From positions 124,001 through 188,000 of the forward strand of contig NZ_JAXCIL010000001.1 in the NCBI RefSeq assembly GCF_034387475.1: a stretch of DNA of 64,000 nucleotides, given 5' to 3'. Below the pieces are notes generated by a model. That model was not told the DNA's origin and did not search any database. It worked only from the letters and a program-made list of their open reading frames with translations. Made by a program: the position numbers and the translations under genes. Within the stretch, counting starts at the first letter, position 1. Each line of letters begins with the position of its first letter. This stretch comes from Pseudomonas sp. Teo4 (GTDB lineage Bacteria > Pseudomonadota > Gammaproteobacteria > Pseudomonadales > Pseudomonadaceae). Of this stretch, positions 10,784 through 20,766 are shown one piece after another.

Positions 10784-11116
10784 ATGCGTAATACTGTCCT
10801 CAACTACCTGCTACTGCCATTGTTTGCGGGTTTGTCCTTTTCTCTGAGCGCAGCACCGGCCGATGTCAGAGCGGTAAAAGAGCCAGTGCCACTGGTGAGC
10901 CAAACGGACGCGCAGTCTGGCCTGCTGGACTTGAACAAAGCCGATGCGGTTACGTTGCAGAAAGAACTTAACGGAATCGGCAAAGCCAAGGCTGAAGCCA
11001 TTGTTGCTTATCGGGAGGTCAACGGGCCGTTCACGTCGGTAGATGAGTTGCTGGAGATCAAAGGGATTGGTAACGCCTTGCTGGAGCGTAATCGGAGCAA
11101 GCTGATGGTTGAGTAA
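10784..11116 (+). CDS. ComEA-like helix-hairpin-helix DNA-binding protein, exported
   Basis: 110 residues. An N-terminal signal peptide (LLLPLFAGLSFSLSAAPA, cleavage around residue 23-25) is followed by a short linker and a ComEA-type domain: LLDLNKADAVTLQKELNGIGKAKAEAIV, then a second helix-hairpin-helix (LLEIKGIGNALLERN). Such periplasmic proteins bind double-stranded DNA, and full ComEA takes part in DNA uptake. In pseudomonads a short ComEA-like gene commonly sits just beyond wbpM at the edge of the O-antigen locus, matching its position here. The ribosome site CAAAGGAGTG lies 8-9 bases upstream. Confidence 0.88.
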   Translation: MRNTVLNYLLLPLFAGLSFSLSAAPADVRAVKEPVPLVSQTDAQSGLLDLNKADAVTLQKELNGIGKAKAEAIVAYREVNGPFTSVDELLEIKGIGNALLERNRSKLMVE

Positions 11117-11550
11117 GCCGGAGGGAATACCGGATTCTTGTTAATGCTGTTCTCTCAAAGCAGGTTTTACCGGTGTCAGGGCTGCTTTGCAGCCCATCGC
11201 TGGCAAGCCGGTTACTTTCATCTCGACTGCTGCACGCATCGACGTTCCAGGTGTGGAATCGATTTTTGCCCTATTTAGAAGCTCCTGCCGTAGAGGTTCC
11301 AATTACAGCAAGTCCGCCCTAATAGAGTCGACGACTGAGCAGTACCCAGATTCCCGGCAGCCGGTAGGAGGTGCTCCGAAGCTACCCAGTCTCAACCACA
11401 TCGACTCACTAAAGGACCCAACGGATCCTAGCAACGCCTAGGGTGCGCTATTGCAAGACAATGCACTGCCCGAATGACGGCATTCCCTGTAGAATTTCGC
11501 GCTATCTTGGCGGGCGCCGTAGCGCACGTCACCTATTTGGATTGGTATCA
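11117..11550. other. Spacer with degenerate REP-like fragment
   Basis: No convincing gene; open frames here (for example 11187-11441) look non-coding. Near 11183-11212 there is a decayed REP-like stretch (GCAGCCCATCGCTGGCAAGCCGG) resembling the intact REPs later in the window. GC content drops sharply towards the acyltransferase that follows, so an insertion boundary probably lies here. Confidence 0.4.
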
Positions 11551-13589
11551 GTGAGCCAGACGGATAAAAGTCGCGACATACGTGCGTTCAGACATGACAT
11601 TAACGGCCTAAGAGCTTGGGCTGTTGTCGCTGTAATTCTCTACCACTTCGGAGTTTCAGGTTTCACGGGGGGTTCGTCGGTGTCGATATATTTTTCGTGA
11701 TATCTGGTTTTGATGACCTCTATCATCATTACAGGGCTCGAAGATCACAATTTTTCTCTAATAAGATTCTACCTTGCTCGAGCTAAAAGGATTCTGCCCG
11801 CGCTGTTAGCCTTGTGCGCAACTCTATTGATTTTCGGGTGGTTTTTTCTATCACAAAATGAATACAAGACCTTAGCGCATCACGTCATATCTGCGTTAAC
11901 TTTCAGCTCAAATGCAACGTTCTGGGGGAATCAGGTTACTTTGATGTGTCTTCTTACGACAAATGGTTGCTGCATACGTGGTCACTTTCTGTCGAGTGGC
12001 AGTTCTACCTAATTCTACCTTTGACCTTGATGGTAGTTTGGAGGCTTAAGCCCGGCCGCCTGAGTGCACTCGTTGTGTTGCTTGCGGTGAGCATCGCTTC
12101 GTTGTTTGCGTCTATAATACTATCTTCCACCTACCCTTCCGCAGCATTCTATTTATTACCAATTCGCGCTTGGGAAATGCTGTTCGGTGGCCTGCTATTC
12201 CTGATTTCAATGCGACTTCCCAACTTTGGCGCTGCAACCAAATACCTTGCGCTTCTTGGCTTCACTCTCATCGCCTTTTCGATCGCTTTCATCTCTCCTA
12301 GCACTGTCTGGCCCGGTTGGTATGCACTTGTTCCAGTGTTAGGGACGTCCTTTGTAATTGCAGCTGCAAATCAGGCCTCTCCACTAGTTAACCTCAAGGC
12401 CCTTCAGTGGATTGGGGATCGCTCCTACTCTCTATACCTTTGGCATTGGCCAATAGCCGCTGCGCTCGTTTACCTCGAGCTTCGTCAGGATATAGGGGCC
12501 ACCATCGCAGGTTTGCTAATTACTCTTATGCTTGGCCATGTCTCTTACAGAGAAATAGAGTTGAAGTCCAAAAATATTTTGGAGGTTGGCTCGGCAAAAA
12601 AAACTTACTTAATTATCGTGGCAGCTATTGCCCTCATCTTGGCCCCAAGCCAGCTAGTAAAGATTTATGACGGTGTGCCAAGCCGACCAGTCGCCATCAA
12701 TAGTAGCCGAATTTTTCAGGATAGTTCTTTAAGAAATCCGAGGCTTAGAGAGTGCTTTGTGAATGCTAGCAAAAATAAAATTATAAACTCCCAATGCACA
12801 TACGGGGGTAATGAGCTAGGTGCAATTGTAATCGGCGATAGCCATGCAGCATCTATCGTCCGTGCAGTGGAACGCTCACTCCCCAGCAAAAATTTGAATG
12901 TCTTGGACTGGGAGCTACATAGTTGTGCAACAATCCTTGGCCTAAAGCTTGTTGCCGACCCTAAAAATACGTGCAGCGAGTTCTTGGATCTGGCTGTAGA
13001 AAAACAAAAGTCCCTACCAGCCAACGTGCCAATTATAATTGTTAATCGTTGGTCGACCTATCTGTTCGGTCCAAATGAGCCAGATCGCCAGGCTGAAGTG
13101 TCAATTCCCACGTTTTATATTGATAAACCATACCCTCCAAAAGCACCTGAGTTACTCGCCCAGATGCGTGAGGGACTAATTTCTACAGCATGCGAATTTG
13201 CTAAAACAAGACCCGTGTACTTGGTTCGGCCGTTCCCTGAGCTTAAAATAAGCGTGCCTAAAACCATGGCGAGAAGGGCCTTCATTCCTGGCAGCAACAG
13301 ACGAGTGTTCATCAGCATGGAAGAGTACATGCAAAGGAATCAGTTCGTATGGGAGGCGCAAGATGCTGCAAGCAAAAAATGCGGGGCTAGAATTTTAAAC
13401 CCGCTGCCTTATCTCTGCAGCGATGGGAAGTGTTACGGAGATCACAATGGTACACCGATCTATGTCGATGACGATCACCTGAATGAGCACGGGGGAGATG
13501 CTTTGATCCCTATGTTCTCTGATGCCTTCCATTCACAGGATTCGCAACAGATGGGCACAAGTCACCATGTGAATGCGGCAGCACAATGA
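11551..13589 (+). CDS. OafA/OatA-type O-acyltransferase with C-terminal SGNH domain (three frameshifts)
   Basis: The N-terminal acyltransferase_3 domain starts FRHDINGLRAWAVVAVILYHF (the conserved R and H), then DIFFVISGF and about ten membrane helices. It is followed by an SGNH/GDSL-like domain with GDSHA (about residue 430 of the joined protein) and a C-terminal DDDHLNEHGG that supplies the catalytic Asp/His. Proteins of this design move acetyl groups from the cytoplasm to O-antigen or other surface sugars. Losses in homopolymer runs near 11670 (G), 11710 (two T) and 11927 (G) break the first 450 bases. GC content is far below that of its neighbours, suggesting horizontal transfer. The GTG start is the best available but lacks a strong ribosome site. 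Confidence 0.85.
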
Positions 13590-13629
13590 AGTCATTTTAA
13601 TCAGAGGCCTTTCCATCCGTACGCATTAC

Positions 13630-13660
13630 GGTGCGCATCAGGTACCACTTAGGGCGCACC
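13630..13660. other. Hairpin downstream of the acyltransferase
   Basis: GGTGCGC and GCGCACC face each other around a 17-base loop. No T-run follows, so termination by this stem is uncertain. The remaining spacer (13590-13845) holds no supported gene. Confidence 0.35.
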
Positions 13661-13845
13661 AGCATCTCATGCGTGCTTGATCAACGCCTTATCTTCCTTG
13701 ACCTCCCCTCAGAAAGGAGTGCTCGTCCACGGTATCCGATCCATGATTCTCTGGGACTAAAGAATCTAGAGATGCCACGGTAAGCCGTTGGTCAAGTGTT
13801 GAGTAGTTAGGGGCATGGATCGCACTTGGCGTACCCGTCAACCCT

Positions 13846-14013
13846 TCACCTATCCTGCGCATCCTTGGCATCCGCCTCGGCATTGCGCTCATGCACTTTC
13901 TTCAACTGCTCCTCGGTCAAAGGCAGCTTCTTCGCAGTATCTCGCAGCAACATCAACCCGCCGACAATCGAGCCGAGGGCTATGATGAGTATCAGCCAGG
14001 CATACCAGGGCAT
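13846..14013 (-). CDS. DUF2897 family small membrane protein
   Basis: A 55-residue protein starting MPWYAWLILIIALGSIVGG: one N-terminal membrane helix followed by a charged tail rich in K, E and D. This matches the DUF2897 family of pseudomonads, whose function is unknown. A longer frame begins 30 bases upstream, but the ATG used here has a proper GGAG ribosome site (CAGGAGAACGACAG). It is divergent from pyrF. Confidence 0.82.
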   Translation of the reverse strand: MPWYAWLILIIALGSIVGGLMLLRDTAKKLPLTEEQLKKVHERNAEADAKDAQDR

Positions 14014-14197
14014 CTGTCGTTCTCCTGTAATCATCAAATGCAATCACTTGTATAAATTTTGAGCGATTGCCGTCTCCGTTGGTTCAATTATAGGAGTTGC
14101 CCTCCGTTGGGCCAATTCTGCTGCCCCATGGCCACCAAAGCCTGTGCCACATCGTTTACAATGCGCGCCGTTTTCGAATTGCCAAGAGACCCAGACC

Positions 14198-14899
14198 ATG
14201 TCCGCCTGCCAGACGCCCCTGATCGTTGCCCTGGATTTCCCTACCCGCGAGGCCGCCCTGAAGCTGGCTGACCAACTCGACCCTGCCCTGTGCCGAGTGA
14301 AGGTTGGCAAAGAGCTGTTCACCAGCAGTGCCTCGGGCATCGTCGAGACCCTGTGCGCCAAGGGCTTCGAAGTGTTCCTCGACCTTAAATTCCACGATAT
14401 CCCCAACACCACGGCCATGGCGGTGAAGGCGGCGGCTGAGATGGGCGTGTGGATGGTAAACGTGCATTGCTCCGGTGGCCTGCGCATGATGTCGGCTTGC
14501 CGTGAAGAACTGGCCAAGCGCAGCGGCCCGCAGCCACTGCTGATTGGCGTGACCGTGCTCACTAGCATGGAACGCGACGACCTGGCCGGCATCGGTCTGG
14601 ATGTCGACCCGCAAGAGCAAGTACTGCGCCTGGCAGCTCTGGCCGAGAAGGCCGGCATGGATGGCCTGGTTTGCTCGGCACTTGAAGCACCGGCGCTGAA
14701 GGCGGCACACCCTTCGCTGCAACTGGTCACCCCGGGCATTCGCCCGGCGGGTAGCGCCCAGGACGACCAGCGTCGCATCCTGACCCCACGCCAGGCGCTC
14801 GATGCAGGTTCGGATTACCTGGTTATCGGGCGTCCGATCAGCCAAGCCGCAAATCCAGCCGAGGCGCTGGCTGCAGTGGTTGCAGAAATTCGCTGCTGA
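14198..14899 (+). CDS. pyrF: Orotidine 5'-phosphate decarboxylase PyrF
   Basis: The last step of de novo UMP synthesis (OMP to UMP). 233 residues with the (beta/alpha)8 signatures: LIVALDFPT at the N-terminus, the catalytic [10 protein letters not shown] (about residues 61-70) and TPGIRP near the C-terminus. An in-frame ATG lies 54 bases upstream, but the chosen start gives the family's usual N-terminus. Intact. Confidence 0.97.
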   Translation: MSACQTPLIVALDFPTREAALKLADQLDPALCRVKVGKELFTSSASGIVETLCAKGFEVFLDLKFHDIPNTTAMAVKAAAEMGVWMVNVHCSGGLRMMSACREELAKRSGPQPLLIGVTVLTSMERDDLAGIGLDVDPQEQVLRLAALAEKAGMDGLVCSALEAPALKAAHPSLQLVTPGIRPAGSAQDDQRRILTPRQALDAGSDYLVIGRPISQAANPAEALAAVVAEIRC

Positions 14900-14907
14900 G
14901 CCGAGAA

Positions 14908-14930
14908 CAAGAGCTGCAATGCAGCTCTTG
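14908..14930. terminator. Perfect 10-bp stem after pyrF
   Basis: CAAGAGCTGC and GCAGCTCTTG enclose a three-base loop nine bases after the pyrF stop. There is no proper T-run, so it may stabilise the 3' end rather than act as a full intrinsic terminator. Confidence 0.5.
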
Positions 14931-15026
14931 CTTCAGAAAAGGGCGATTTATATAAGCTGTAGCATTTTTATAATTAAATTCGCATAGGACATGTGATGAA
15001 GAACCCTTTTTGCCAGAGGAAGCTAG

Positions 15027-16219
15027 ATGTCAATTGATGTTTCGGTAGAGTCTCCGGTTCGGCGCCTTGGGAGTTTGATCAATAGCTACTTGCTGCCTCT
15101 TGGCTGGTTTGTCTTCCTCACAGGGATGTTCTGGGTGGGGACCGCGCGCATTTTCACAAGCTGTTCTACATCTTTCTTGCTGTTCCCACGCTTGGGGTTC
15201 TGATCGCACAGCGCAAGCTGCTCAAACCTCTGGTCTGTAGCCCGCTGTTCCTGGCTTTCCTGCTCTTCAGCGCCTATACCCTTTTGAGTATTGCCTGGTC
15301 CGACACGGAAAACTCCACCGGTAGCTTGGTCAAGCGACCGCTGTACATCGCAATGTTGTTGTTCGCTGCCGGTATTATCAGCCTGCGTTCACCTGGGCAG
15401 TTGGAGCAATGCACTCGCCTTGCTGCAATTTTTGCCGCACTGGCTGCGGGTATATCGCTGGCTTACTTCCTGTATCGCACTCCATACTTCCCGGGTCGAC
15501 GCTTGCTGGGCTATGGCGCGCTGTACAACCCATTACTCACTGCACATGTGTTCGGCGCTTTTGCTGCATTCTGGCTGGCATCCTGGTTCCAGGCTCGCAG
15601 TGCTTTCAGCCCATTGCCGCTGGTTTGTCTTGCCATCCTGGGGGGCGCGCTGCTCGCAACCGGGTCCCGGACGCCTTTGATAGGCTTAGCGGCCGCCTTG
15701 GGCTGGTTACTAGTCGTGGGTGATCGCAAGCGTGGGATGCTTGCCATTTCGGTGGTTGTGCTTGCCTTGGTGAGCCTTGTGCTGATGTATCCCGAAGCTA
15801 TCACGCAGCGAGGGGTATCATTCCGTCCTGCTATCTGGATGGATGCCTTGCGCCAAATCAGTGAGCATCCATGGCTGGGTCATGGTTTCGACTCGCCCAT
15901 GACCGTAATTCTTCCAGGCTTAAAGCCACTCGCTGACCCTCACAACATCGAGCTGGGCGTACTGTATGCAGGCGGAATCGTAGGATTGGTGTTGTGGATG
16001 GCGCTCTATGGCCTGGCGATGTATTTCAGCTGGGTCTACCGCAAGCACCCAGCAGTTACCCTGGCGGCAACTTGGCTGATCTTCGGATTCGCCTCGGGCC
16101 TGACAGAAGGCAGTGCCTTCATGTCACGCCCTAAGGAGCACTGGTTCCTTATCTGGATTCCGATGGCGCTGGTCTATGGCCAATCGCTGATCCACTGGAA
16201 GCGCCAGCGGTCTGCTTAG
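15027..16219 (+). CDS. O-antigen ligase family protein (WaaL/Wzy_C; one frameshift)
   Basis: A polytopic membrane protein with ~10-12 hydrophobic segments and the Wzy_C pattern: a large periplasmic loop preceding GHGFDSP (HPWLGHGF is typical of ligases). WaaL proteins join undecaprenyl-linked O-antigen to lipid A-core in the periplasm. A G is missing in the run at about 15137 (GMFWVG then DRAHFHKLF expected), which hides the first ~38 codons from the main frame. The ATG follows AGAGGAAG, a good ribosome site. The 3' end overlaps the convergent GT2 gene by 4 bases. A polymerase (Wzy) cannot be fully excluded. Confidence 0.8.
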
Positions 16220-17106
16220 GAACAGACCAGTCGCCACATACCGCGTAAGGTTTTTCTGTTCCAGTACCTGACCGGGATTTCCGAAAGGATTTCCCGGCTC
16301 AGCGCCTTGTCGCGGTTGGCGTACTTCAACACCATGGAATTGCGGAATTTCATGCAGACCCGCTCATAATCCGGGTGATCCCGGAACACGGCATAGGTTT
16401 TCAGCACGTTGTCGACCATGAAACGGCCATTCTTGAAGGTGTTGCTCGGGTGGTCGCGGTATTGCGCCAGCACCTCGCCCAGCACGTCGATGAAGTAACC
16501 GGAACGTGCAATCGCCAGTTCGATGTATACGTCCTCGAGCCGGATACTGTCGTGGAACCCTCCCACTTTGTCCAGCGCTTCGCGCCGTAGCATCAAGGTG
16601 GCTGCCATCGGCCCTGGTTTGCGGTCCAGGAACAGATCGTCGAAGTTCAGGCGGCGGAAGGGCAGGTTGCGGTTGCGCTGCTCACGAGCACCCATTACCC
16701 GGCCATTCTGGTCGATCGTTTCAATATTGGCTGAGCAAATGCCGACCTCAGGTTTGCCCTGCATGTACGCCACCTGGGTAGCGATACGGTGGGGCATCAT
16801 GATGTCGTCAGAACCGAACGGGACAATCAGTGATCCCTTGGCGCGTGCGATGGCATCATTCAGTGTGCGCGCCAGGCCCTGGTTTTCTTGAAAGCGCAGG
16901 TCGAAACCATGTATTTCTTGAAGCCGTTTCAGAATAGCCGGGCTTTCGTCTTTCGATCCGTCATCAATAATCAAAAGCTCTATATTTTTATAAGTTTGGT
17001 TTAGAACACTGTTGACACTTTCTTCAATATAGCGCGCGTGGTTGTAGGACGCGATGATGACTGTCACCAGAGGTGTATCAGTAGCATCGTGACATTGGGC
17101 GTGCAT
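16216..17106 (-). CDS. Glycosyltransferase family 2 protein, LPS type
   Basis: 296 residues, intact. GT-A fold: TVIIASYNHARYIEESVNSVL opens the domain, IDDGSKDES gives the UDP-binding Asp, GSDDI the metal-binding DXD-like site, and RLEDVYIEL lies at the ED acceptor-base position. It is probably a cytoplasmic enzyme adding a sugar to LPS core or a related glycan, given the ligase-like gene that ends against it and the two LPS-type genes beyond. Donor and acceptor are unknown. Confidence 0.85.
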   Translation of the reverse strand: MHAQCHDATDTPLVTVIIASYNHARYIEESVNSVLNQTYKNIELLIIDDGSKDESPAILKRLQEIHGFDLRFQENQGLARTLNDAIARAKGSLIVPFGSDDIMMPHRIATQVAYMQGKPEVGICSANIETIDQNGRVMGAREQRNRNLPFRRLNFDDLFLDRKPGPMAATLMLRREALDKVGGFHDSIRLEDVYIELAIARSGYFIDVLGEVLAQYRDHPSNTFKNGRFMVDNVLKTYAVFRDHPDYERVCMKFRNSMVLKYANRDKALSREILSEIPVRYWNRKTLRGMWRLVCS

Positions 17107-17710
17107 AATTAAGCCTCTAACCTTGACTCTCTACTGCATTCATGGTGTGCAGCTTGCGTGTAACGTCGTCATCGATCAACCGGCAGGGTCAGCGAGTGAC
17201 ATTTCGAGGCTAGGTTACGCTAAGGCTCCGGGCTTGATACCGCGCTGCAGTCCCTGCACTGGCTGCGGGGCGGGGGTAATGGAGGGGTACGAAACGGAAC
17301 GCGGAAAAGGAGGGGCGAGCTTCTATGGCCGGTTAGCAGGTGGCTGCCAAGGTGCAGCGTCGAGATTTCTATGGATGGGGCGGGAATTGTTCTCTTTTTT
17401 TAAGTTTGTTGTTGTGTGATGACTTCGTAACAATCTTTAACATGTTGAGCGGGCTGCTTAGCTGCGGCCCGTATGATTTTTGAGTTGACTTGCAACGTAA
17501 GGGTGGAATGGGGCACTAGCTGGCTGTAGATTTTTGATGTGTTTTGCCTCTTGTTTAATTGGCTGTTTTTTCCTTTCTTTCGCTATTATCCGAATGCTTC
17601 GTTCGACTGATTAAAGGCAACAACCTCAGCGCAGGAGGCTTAAGGGCCTGGATGGTAGCTGATAAACGTTTTGTGTATAGTTCACCCTGCACGTTTCAGG
17701 TGGAGGCAAG
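17107..17710. other. ~600-base divergent spacer, AT-rich towards its right side
   Basis: No supported gene. A GU-containing stem CGGGCTGC/GCGGCCCG at 17450-17471, followed by TATGATTTTT, could be a weak terminator. A TATAGT box near 17675 could be the -10 of the next gene. The length and AT-richness suggest regulated divergent promoters. Confidence 0.4.
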
Positions 17711-18508
17711 GTGGACGAAGTCAGCGTCAGAGGAGCGACCCAGCGGAGCTCAATCACAGGTTTTGAGGCATGTCATAACATTGCCCAAGGGCCTGTATTC
17801 ATCATAGCCTCCGGCGCTTCTGCCAAGGACTTTCCGCTCCAGCGCTTTGCCAATGTTCCGATGATCACGCTCAACGGCGCGATTTCTATGTTCGATGGTA
17901 GCGGTATTAACCCCTACTTCTATGTGTGTACAGATACCAGCTTCCAATACGAGCAACCTGACTTGTATGCCAGCGCATTGCTGCTTAGCCAGCGTCTGGC
18001 AATTTGGCCAGATGAGATCGAGTTGATAGAGACGCGCACCGACGCTGCGATTTACCCGCTGAGAAAGGCCAACCGCTCAACGCTCTACGAGTCGGCATTC
18101 AATCCAGAGCACGAATTGGTCCGCAGCCGTGCATTCTGGAGCTCTCGCTCTCGTACACTGGGTTTCAGCAAGGACCTCTCAGCCGGATTCTTCGATGCCC
18201 GTACCGTTGCCTATGCGGCATTGCAAATTGCCTATCACCTGGGCTTCACGCAGGTATTCCTGGTGGGGGTAGACCTCAACCAGAATGCGGGCCGCTACTA
18301 CGAAACAGAAGGGCGTGCTGTTTCGCCGTGTGGCCTGGATGATCACTTTGAAAGCCGGATCTTGCCTTCGTTGAAGCTGATGGCTGATCGTGTGATAGGG
18401 GAGCGCTTTGCTGTGTACAACCTGTCACAAACGTCGAGAATCCCGGACTCGGTGATTCCCAAGATTTCCGTCGACCAGGCCGAAGCCATTATCTTATCCG
18501 GCGTTTGA
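17711..18508 (+). CDS. Putative LPS-associated protein, DUF115/Rossmann-like
   Basis: 265 residues, not firmly recognised. The N-terminal part has a Rossmann-like opening, GPVFIIASGASAKDFPL, followed by TLNGAISMF. This is the pattern of DUF115 and some sialyltransferase-like proteins (IIGNGPSL...N..). Later, HLGFTQVFLVGVDLNQN resembles the DUF115 'GxDL' strand. No signal peptide or membrane segment. The GTG start has GGAGG four bases upstream; no better start is seen. With the next gene it forms a two-gene unit in an LPS context, so a role in decorating core or O-antigen is plausible but inferred. Confidence 0.6.
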   Translation: MDEVSVRGATQRSSITGFEACHNIAQGPVFIIASGASAKDFPLQRFANVPMITLNGAISMFDGSGINPYFYVCTDTSFQYEQPDLYASALLLSQRLAIWPDEIELIETRTDAAIYPLRKANRSTLYESAFNPEHELVRSRAFWSSRSRTLGFSKDLSAGFFDARTVAYAALQIAYHLGFTQVFLVGVDLNQNAGRYYETEGRAVSPCGLDDHFESRILPSLKLMADRVIGERFAVYNLSQTSRIPDSVIPKISVDQAEAIILSGV

Positions 18509-18551
18509 CGTTTCAGTGACGTCAGTTGTTCGCACATCGAGGTTTATCGTT

Positions 18552-19493
18552 GTGACTGTGTATTTCTTGGGTTGGAAAGCCCGCTACGACAAAATCATGA
18601 TCGAGCGCCTTGGCCAGTCCCATGCTGCGCGCATGCTTGAGGTGCCTTCCTATTCGCGCAGGGTCGTACGCCTTTCTCGCACGCTGGGTCGGCTCATCGG
18701 GCGGCCTCTGTCGCTGAACTGGTTGGGTAGGCGGGTAAGCGCGAGTAATGGTGCCACGTCCAGCGATGTGTTGATCTGCAGCGAGGCTCAACTCAAGCGT
18801 GGTCGGCATATGCACCTTGTGAGCGGTTTTCCCGGGAAGCGCATTCTGTTGGTGCGAGACCTGGTAGATGCCTCTTTTGTAGAGCAGATGCGCCCATTGT
18901 TCTCCCATATCTACAGCTATGACCCCGTGCAGTGTGAGCGCCTGGGGATGGAATACCTGGAGCAGTTCTTCCCGTTCAACGTCGAAGACGCCCGGCCAAA
19001 GCCCGATAGTGTGGATTCAGCGTCAGACACGTTGCGGTGTTTCTTCCTTGGACGTGACAAGGGGCGAGCGCAACGCTTGGAAGCCCTGGCGGCAGAACTG
19101 GTAATGTTGGGATGCAATGTCGATTTCTGCATCGTCAAGGACGATACCAGCCAGGTGGTTGGGACTTATCACGTCGACGAAGTCTTGTCTTACGAGGCCA
19201 ACCTGACGAGGGCAATGGGTAGCGATGTTCTGGTTGAGATCAACCAGCCAGGCCAGACGGGGCTGACACTTCGCCCCTTGGAGGCGGCGTTTTTCGACAA
19301 GAAACTGATCACTGACAACAAGCGTGTCAGAGACACTGATTTCTACCACCCGGACCGTTTCTATGTATTGGGTGACGAAACGCGCGGGTTGCAGCAGTTT
19401 CTCGCCAGCAAGGCACCTTCGGTCGCACCTGAGACACTGCGCAAGCACAGCCCGGCCGGGTTGATGGACAGGTTGCTGGAAATCTCGGTTTGA
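18552..19493 (+). CDS. Putative LPS biosynthesis glycosyltransferase-like protein
   Basis: About 313 residues from the GTG that yields MTVYFLGWKARYDKIM; an in-frame GTG at 18516 is the alternative, but GAGG sits about 10 bases before the chosen one. The C-terminal segment DVLVEINQPGQTGLTLRPLE has the look of a GT-B nucleotide-sugar site, as in CgeB-like and some Pasteurellaceae LPS transferases. It lies 43 bases after the DUF115-like gene. Exact family uncertain; soluble, no membrane segments. Confidence 0.6.
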   Translation: MTVYFLGWKARYDKIMIERLGQSHAARMLEVPSYSRRVVRLSRTLGRLIGRPLSLNWLGRRVSASNGATSSDVLICSEAQLKRGRHMHLVSGFPGKRILLVRDLVDASFVEQMRPLFSHIYSYDPVQCERLGMEYLEQFFPFNVEDARPKPDSVDSASDTLRCFFLGRDKGRAQRLEALAAELVMLGCNVDFCIVKDDTSQVVGTYHVDEVLSYEANLTRAMGSDVLVEINQPGQTGLTLRPLEAAFFDKKLITDNKRVRDTDFYHPDRFYVLGDETRGLQQFLASKAPSVAPETLRKHSPAGLMDRLLEISV

Positions 19494-19571
19494 AACGCTA
19501 TACGGAAGCCTGGTTATCGGCCTCCGTGTAGCCATTGGGTCAAGGCAGGCGGTTCTCACGCACCTGGGCAA

Positions 19572-20573
19572 CTACACCTTCAACACCAACTTCCCAAAAT
19601 TCTCCCCACTAAACAGCTTCAACAACGTCTCCGGAAACGTCTCCAACCCTTCCACCACATCCTCCTTGCTCTTCACCTGCCCACTGGCCAGCCACCCGGC
19701 AATCTCCTGCGCCGCCTTGCCATACTCCTTGGCATGGTCCATCACCACGAACCCTTCCATACGCGCCCGGTTCACCAGCAGCGCCAGGTAATTGGCCGGC
19801 CCTTTCACCGCTTCCTTGTTGTTGTACTGGCTGATGGCACCGCAAATCACGATGCGTGCCTTGAAGTTGATGCGGGTCAGCACCGCATCGAGGATCTCGC
19901 CGCCTACGTTGTCGAAGTACACGTCCACGCCTTTCGGGCATTCGCGCTTCAGGCCGGCGAGCACGTCTTCGGCTTTGTAGTCGATCACGCCGTCGAAGCC
20001 CAGTTCGTCCTTCAGGTACTGGCACTTCTGTGCACCACCGGCGATGCCGACTACATGGCAGCCTTTGATCTTGGCGATCTGCCCGACGATGCTGCCCACC
20101 GCGCCTGCGGCACCGGAGATCACCACCGTGTCACCAGCCTTGGGCTGGCCAACGTCGAGCAGGGCGAAGTAGGCGGTCATGCCAGTCATGCCCAGGGCTG
20201 AGAGGTAACGGGGTAGGGGCGCGAGACGTGGGTCGATCTTGTGCAGGCCCTGGGGTTCGCCGGTGAAATAGTCCTGCACGCCAAGGGCACCGCTGACGTG
20301 ATCGCCCGCTTTGTAATCGGGGTGGCGGGAAGCGACCACTTCGCCCACGCCCAGGGCGCGCATTACCTGGCCCAGGGCCACGGGTGGGATGTAAGACTTG
20401 CCTTCGTTCATCCAGCCGCGCATGGCCGGGTCCAGCGACAGGTACAGGTTGCGCACCTGAATCTGGCCTTCGGCAGGCTCGGCGGCGGGCACTGTCTCGA
20501 AGGTGAAGTCGTCGCGGCGCACGGCGCCCACCGGGCGTTTGGCAAGCAGGAAGCGGCGGTTGGTCTGGGTCAT
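19572..20573 (-). CDS. NADP-dependent medium-chain oxidoreductase (CurA/leukotriene B4 dehydrogenase-like)
   Basis: 333 residues, intact. It begins TQTNRRFLLAKRPVGAVRRDDF and has the zinc-free MDR features: ALGMTGMTAYFALLDVG, then the nucleotide-binding VVISGAAGAVGSIVGQIAKIKG (AxxGxxG) and YFDNVGGEILD. Relatives reduce alpha,beta-unsaturated ketones or aldehydes with NADPH. It is transcribed divergently from an SDR gene, with ~190 bases between. Confidence 0.9.
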   Translation of the reverse strand: MTQTNRRFLLAKRPVGAVRRDDFTFETVPAAEPAEGQIQVRNLYLSLDPAMRGWMNEGKSYIPPVALGQVMRALGVGEVVASRHPDYKAGDHVSGALGVQDYFTGEPQGLHKIDPRLAPLPRYLSALGMTGMTAYFALLDVGQPKAGDTVVISGAAGAVGSIVGQIAKIKGCHVVGIAGGAQKCQYLKDELGFDGVIDYKAEDVLAGLKRECPKGVDVYFDNVGGEILDAVLTRINFKARIVICGAISQYNNKEAVKGPANYLALLVNRARMEGFVVMDHAKEYGKAAQEIAGWLASGQVKSKEDVVEGLETFPETLLKLFSGENFGKLVLKV

Positions 20574-20766
20574 GACAGGTCCTTGTGGCAGGGTGGATAG
20601 CTCAATTTACCTTGCTGATGCAGGCGGGTCCGTAACATCACTGACAAGCATGGTAGCCCAACCGCTGCCTTGATGATGCTGCCCAGCCAAATGGCGGTCT
20701 GGCTAGACTCTGCCTCGATATCGGCTGTGGCCTTATCGCCGGAACTGACAACCCAAGGAGCGAGCA

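Noticed and set aside
11187..11441. 84-residue ORF after the ComEA-like gene
   Set aside because: No ribosome site, no recognisable protein features, and it overlaps a degenerate REP.
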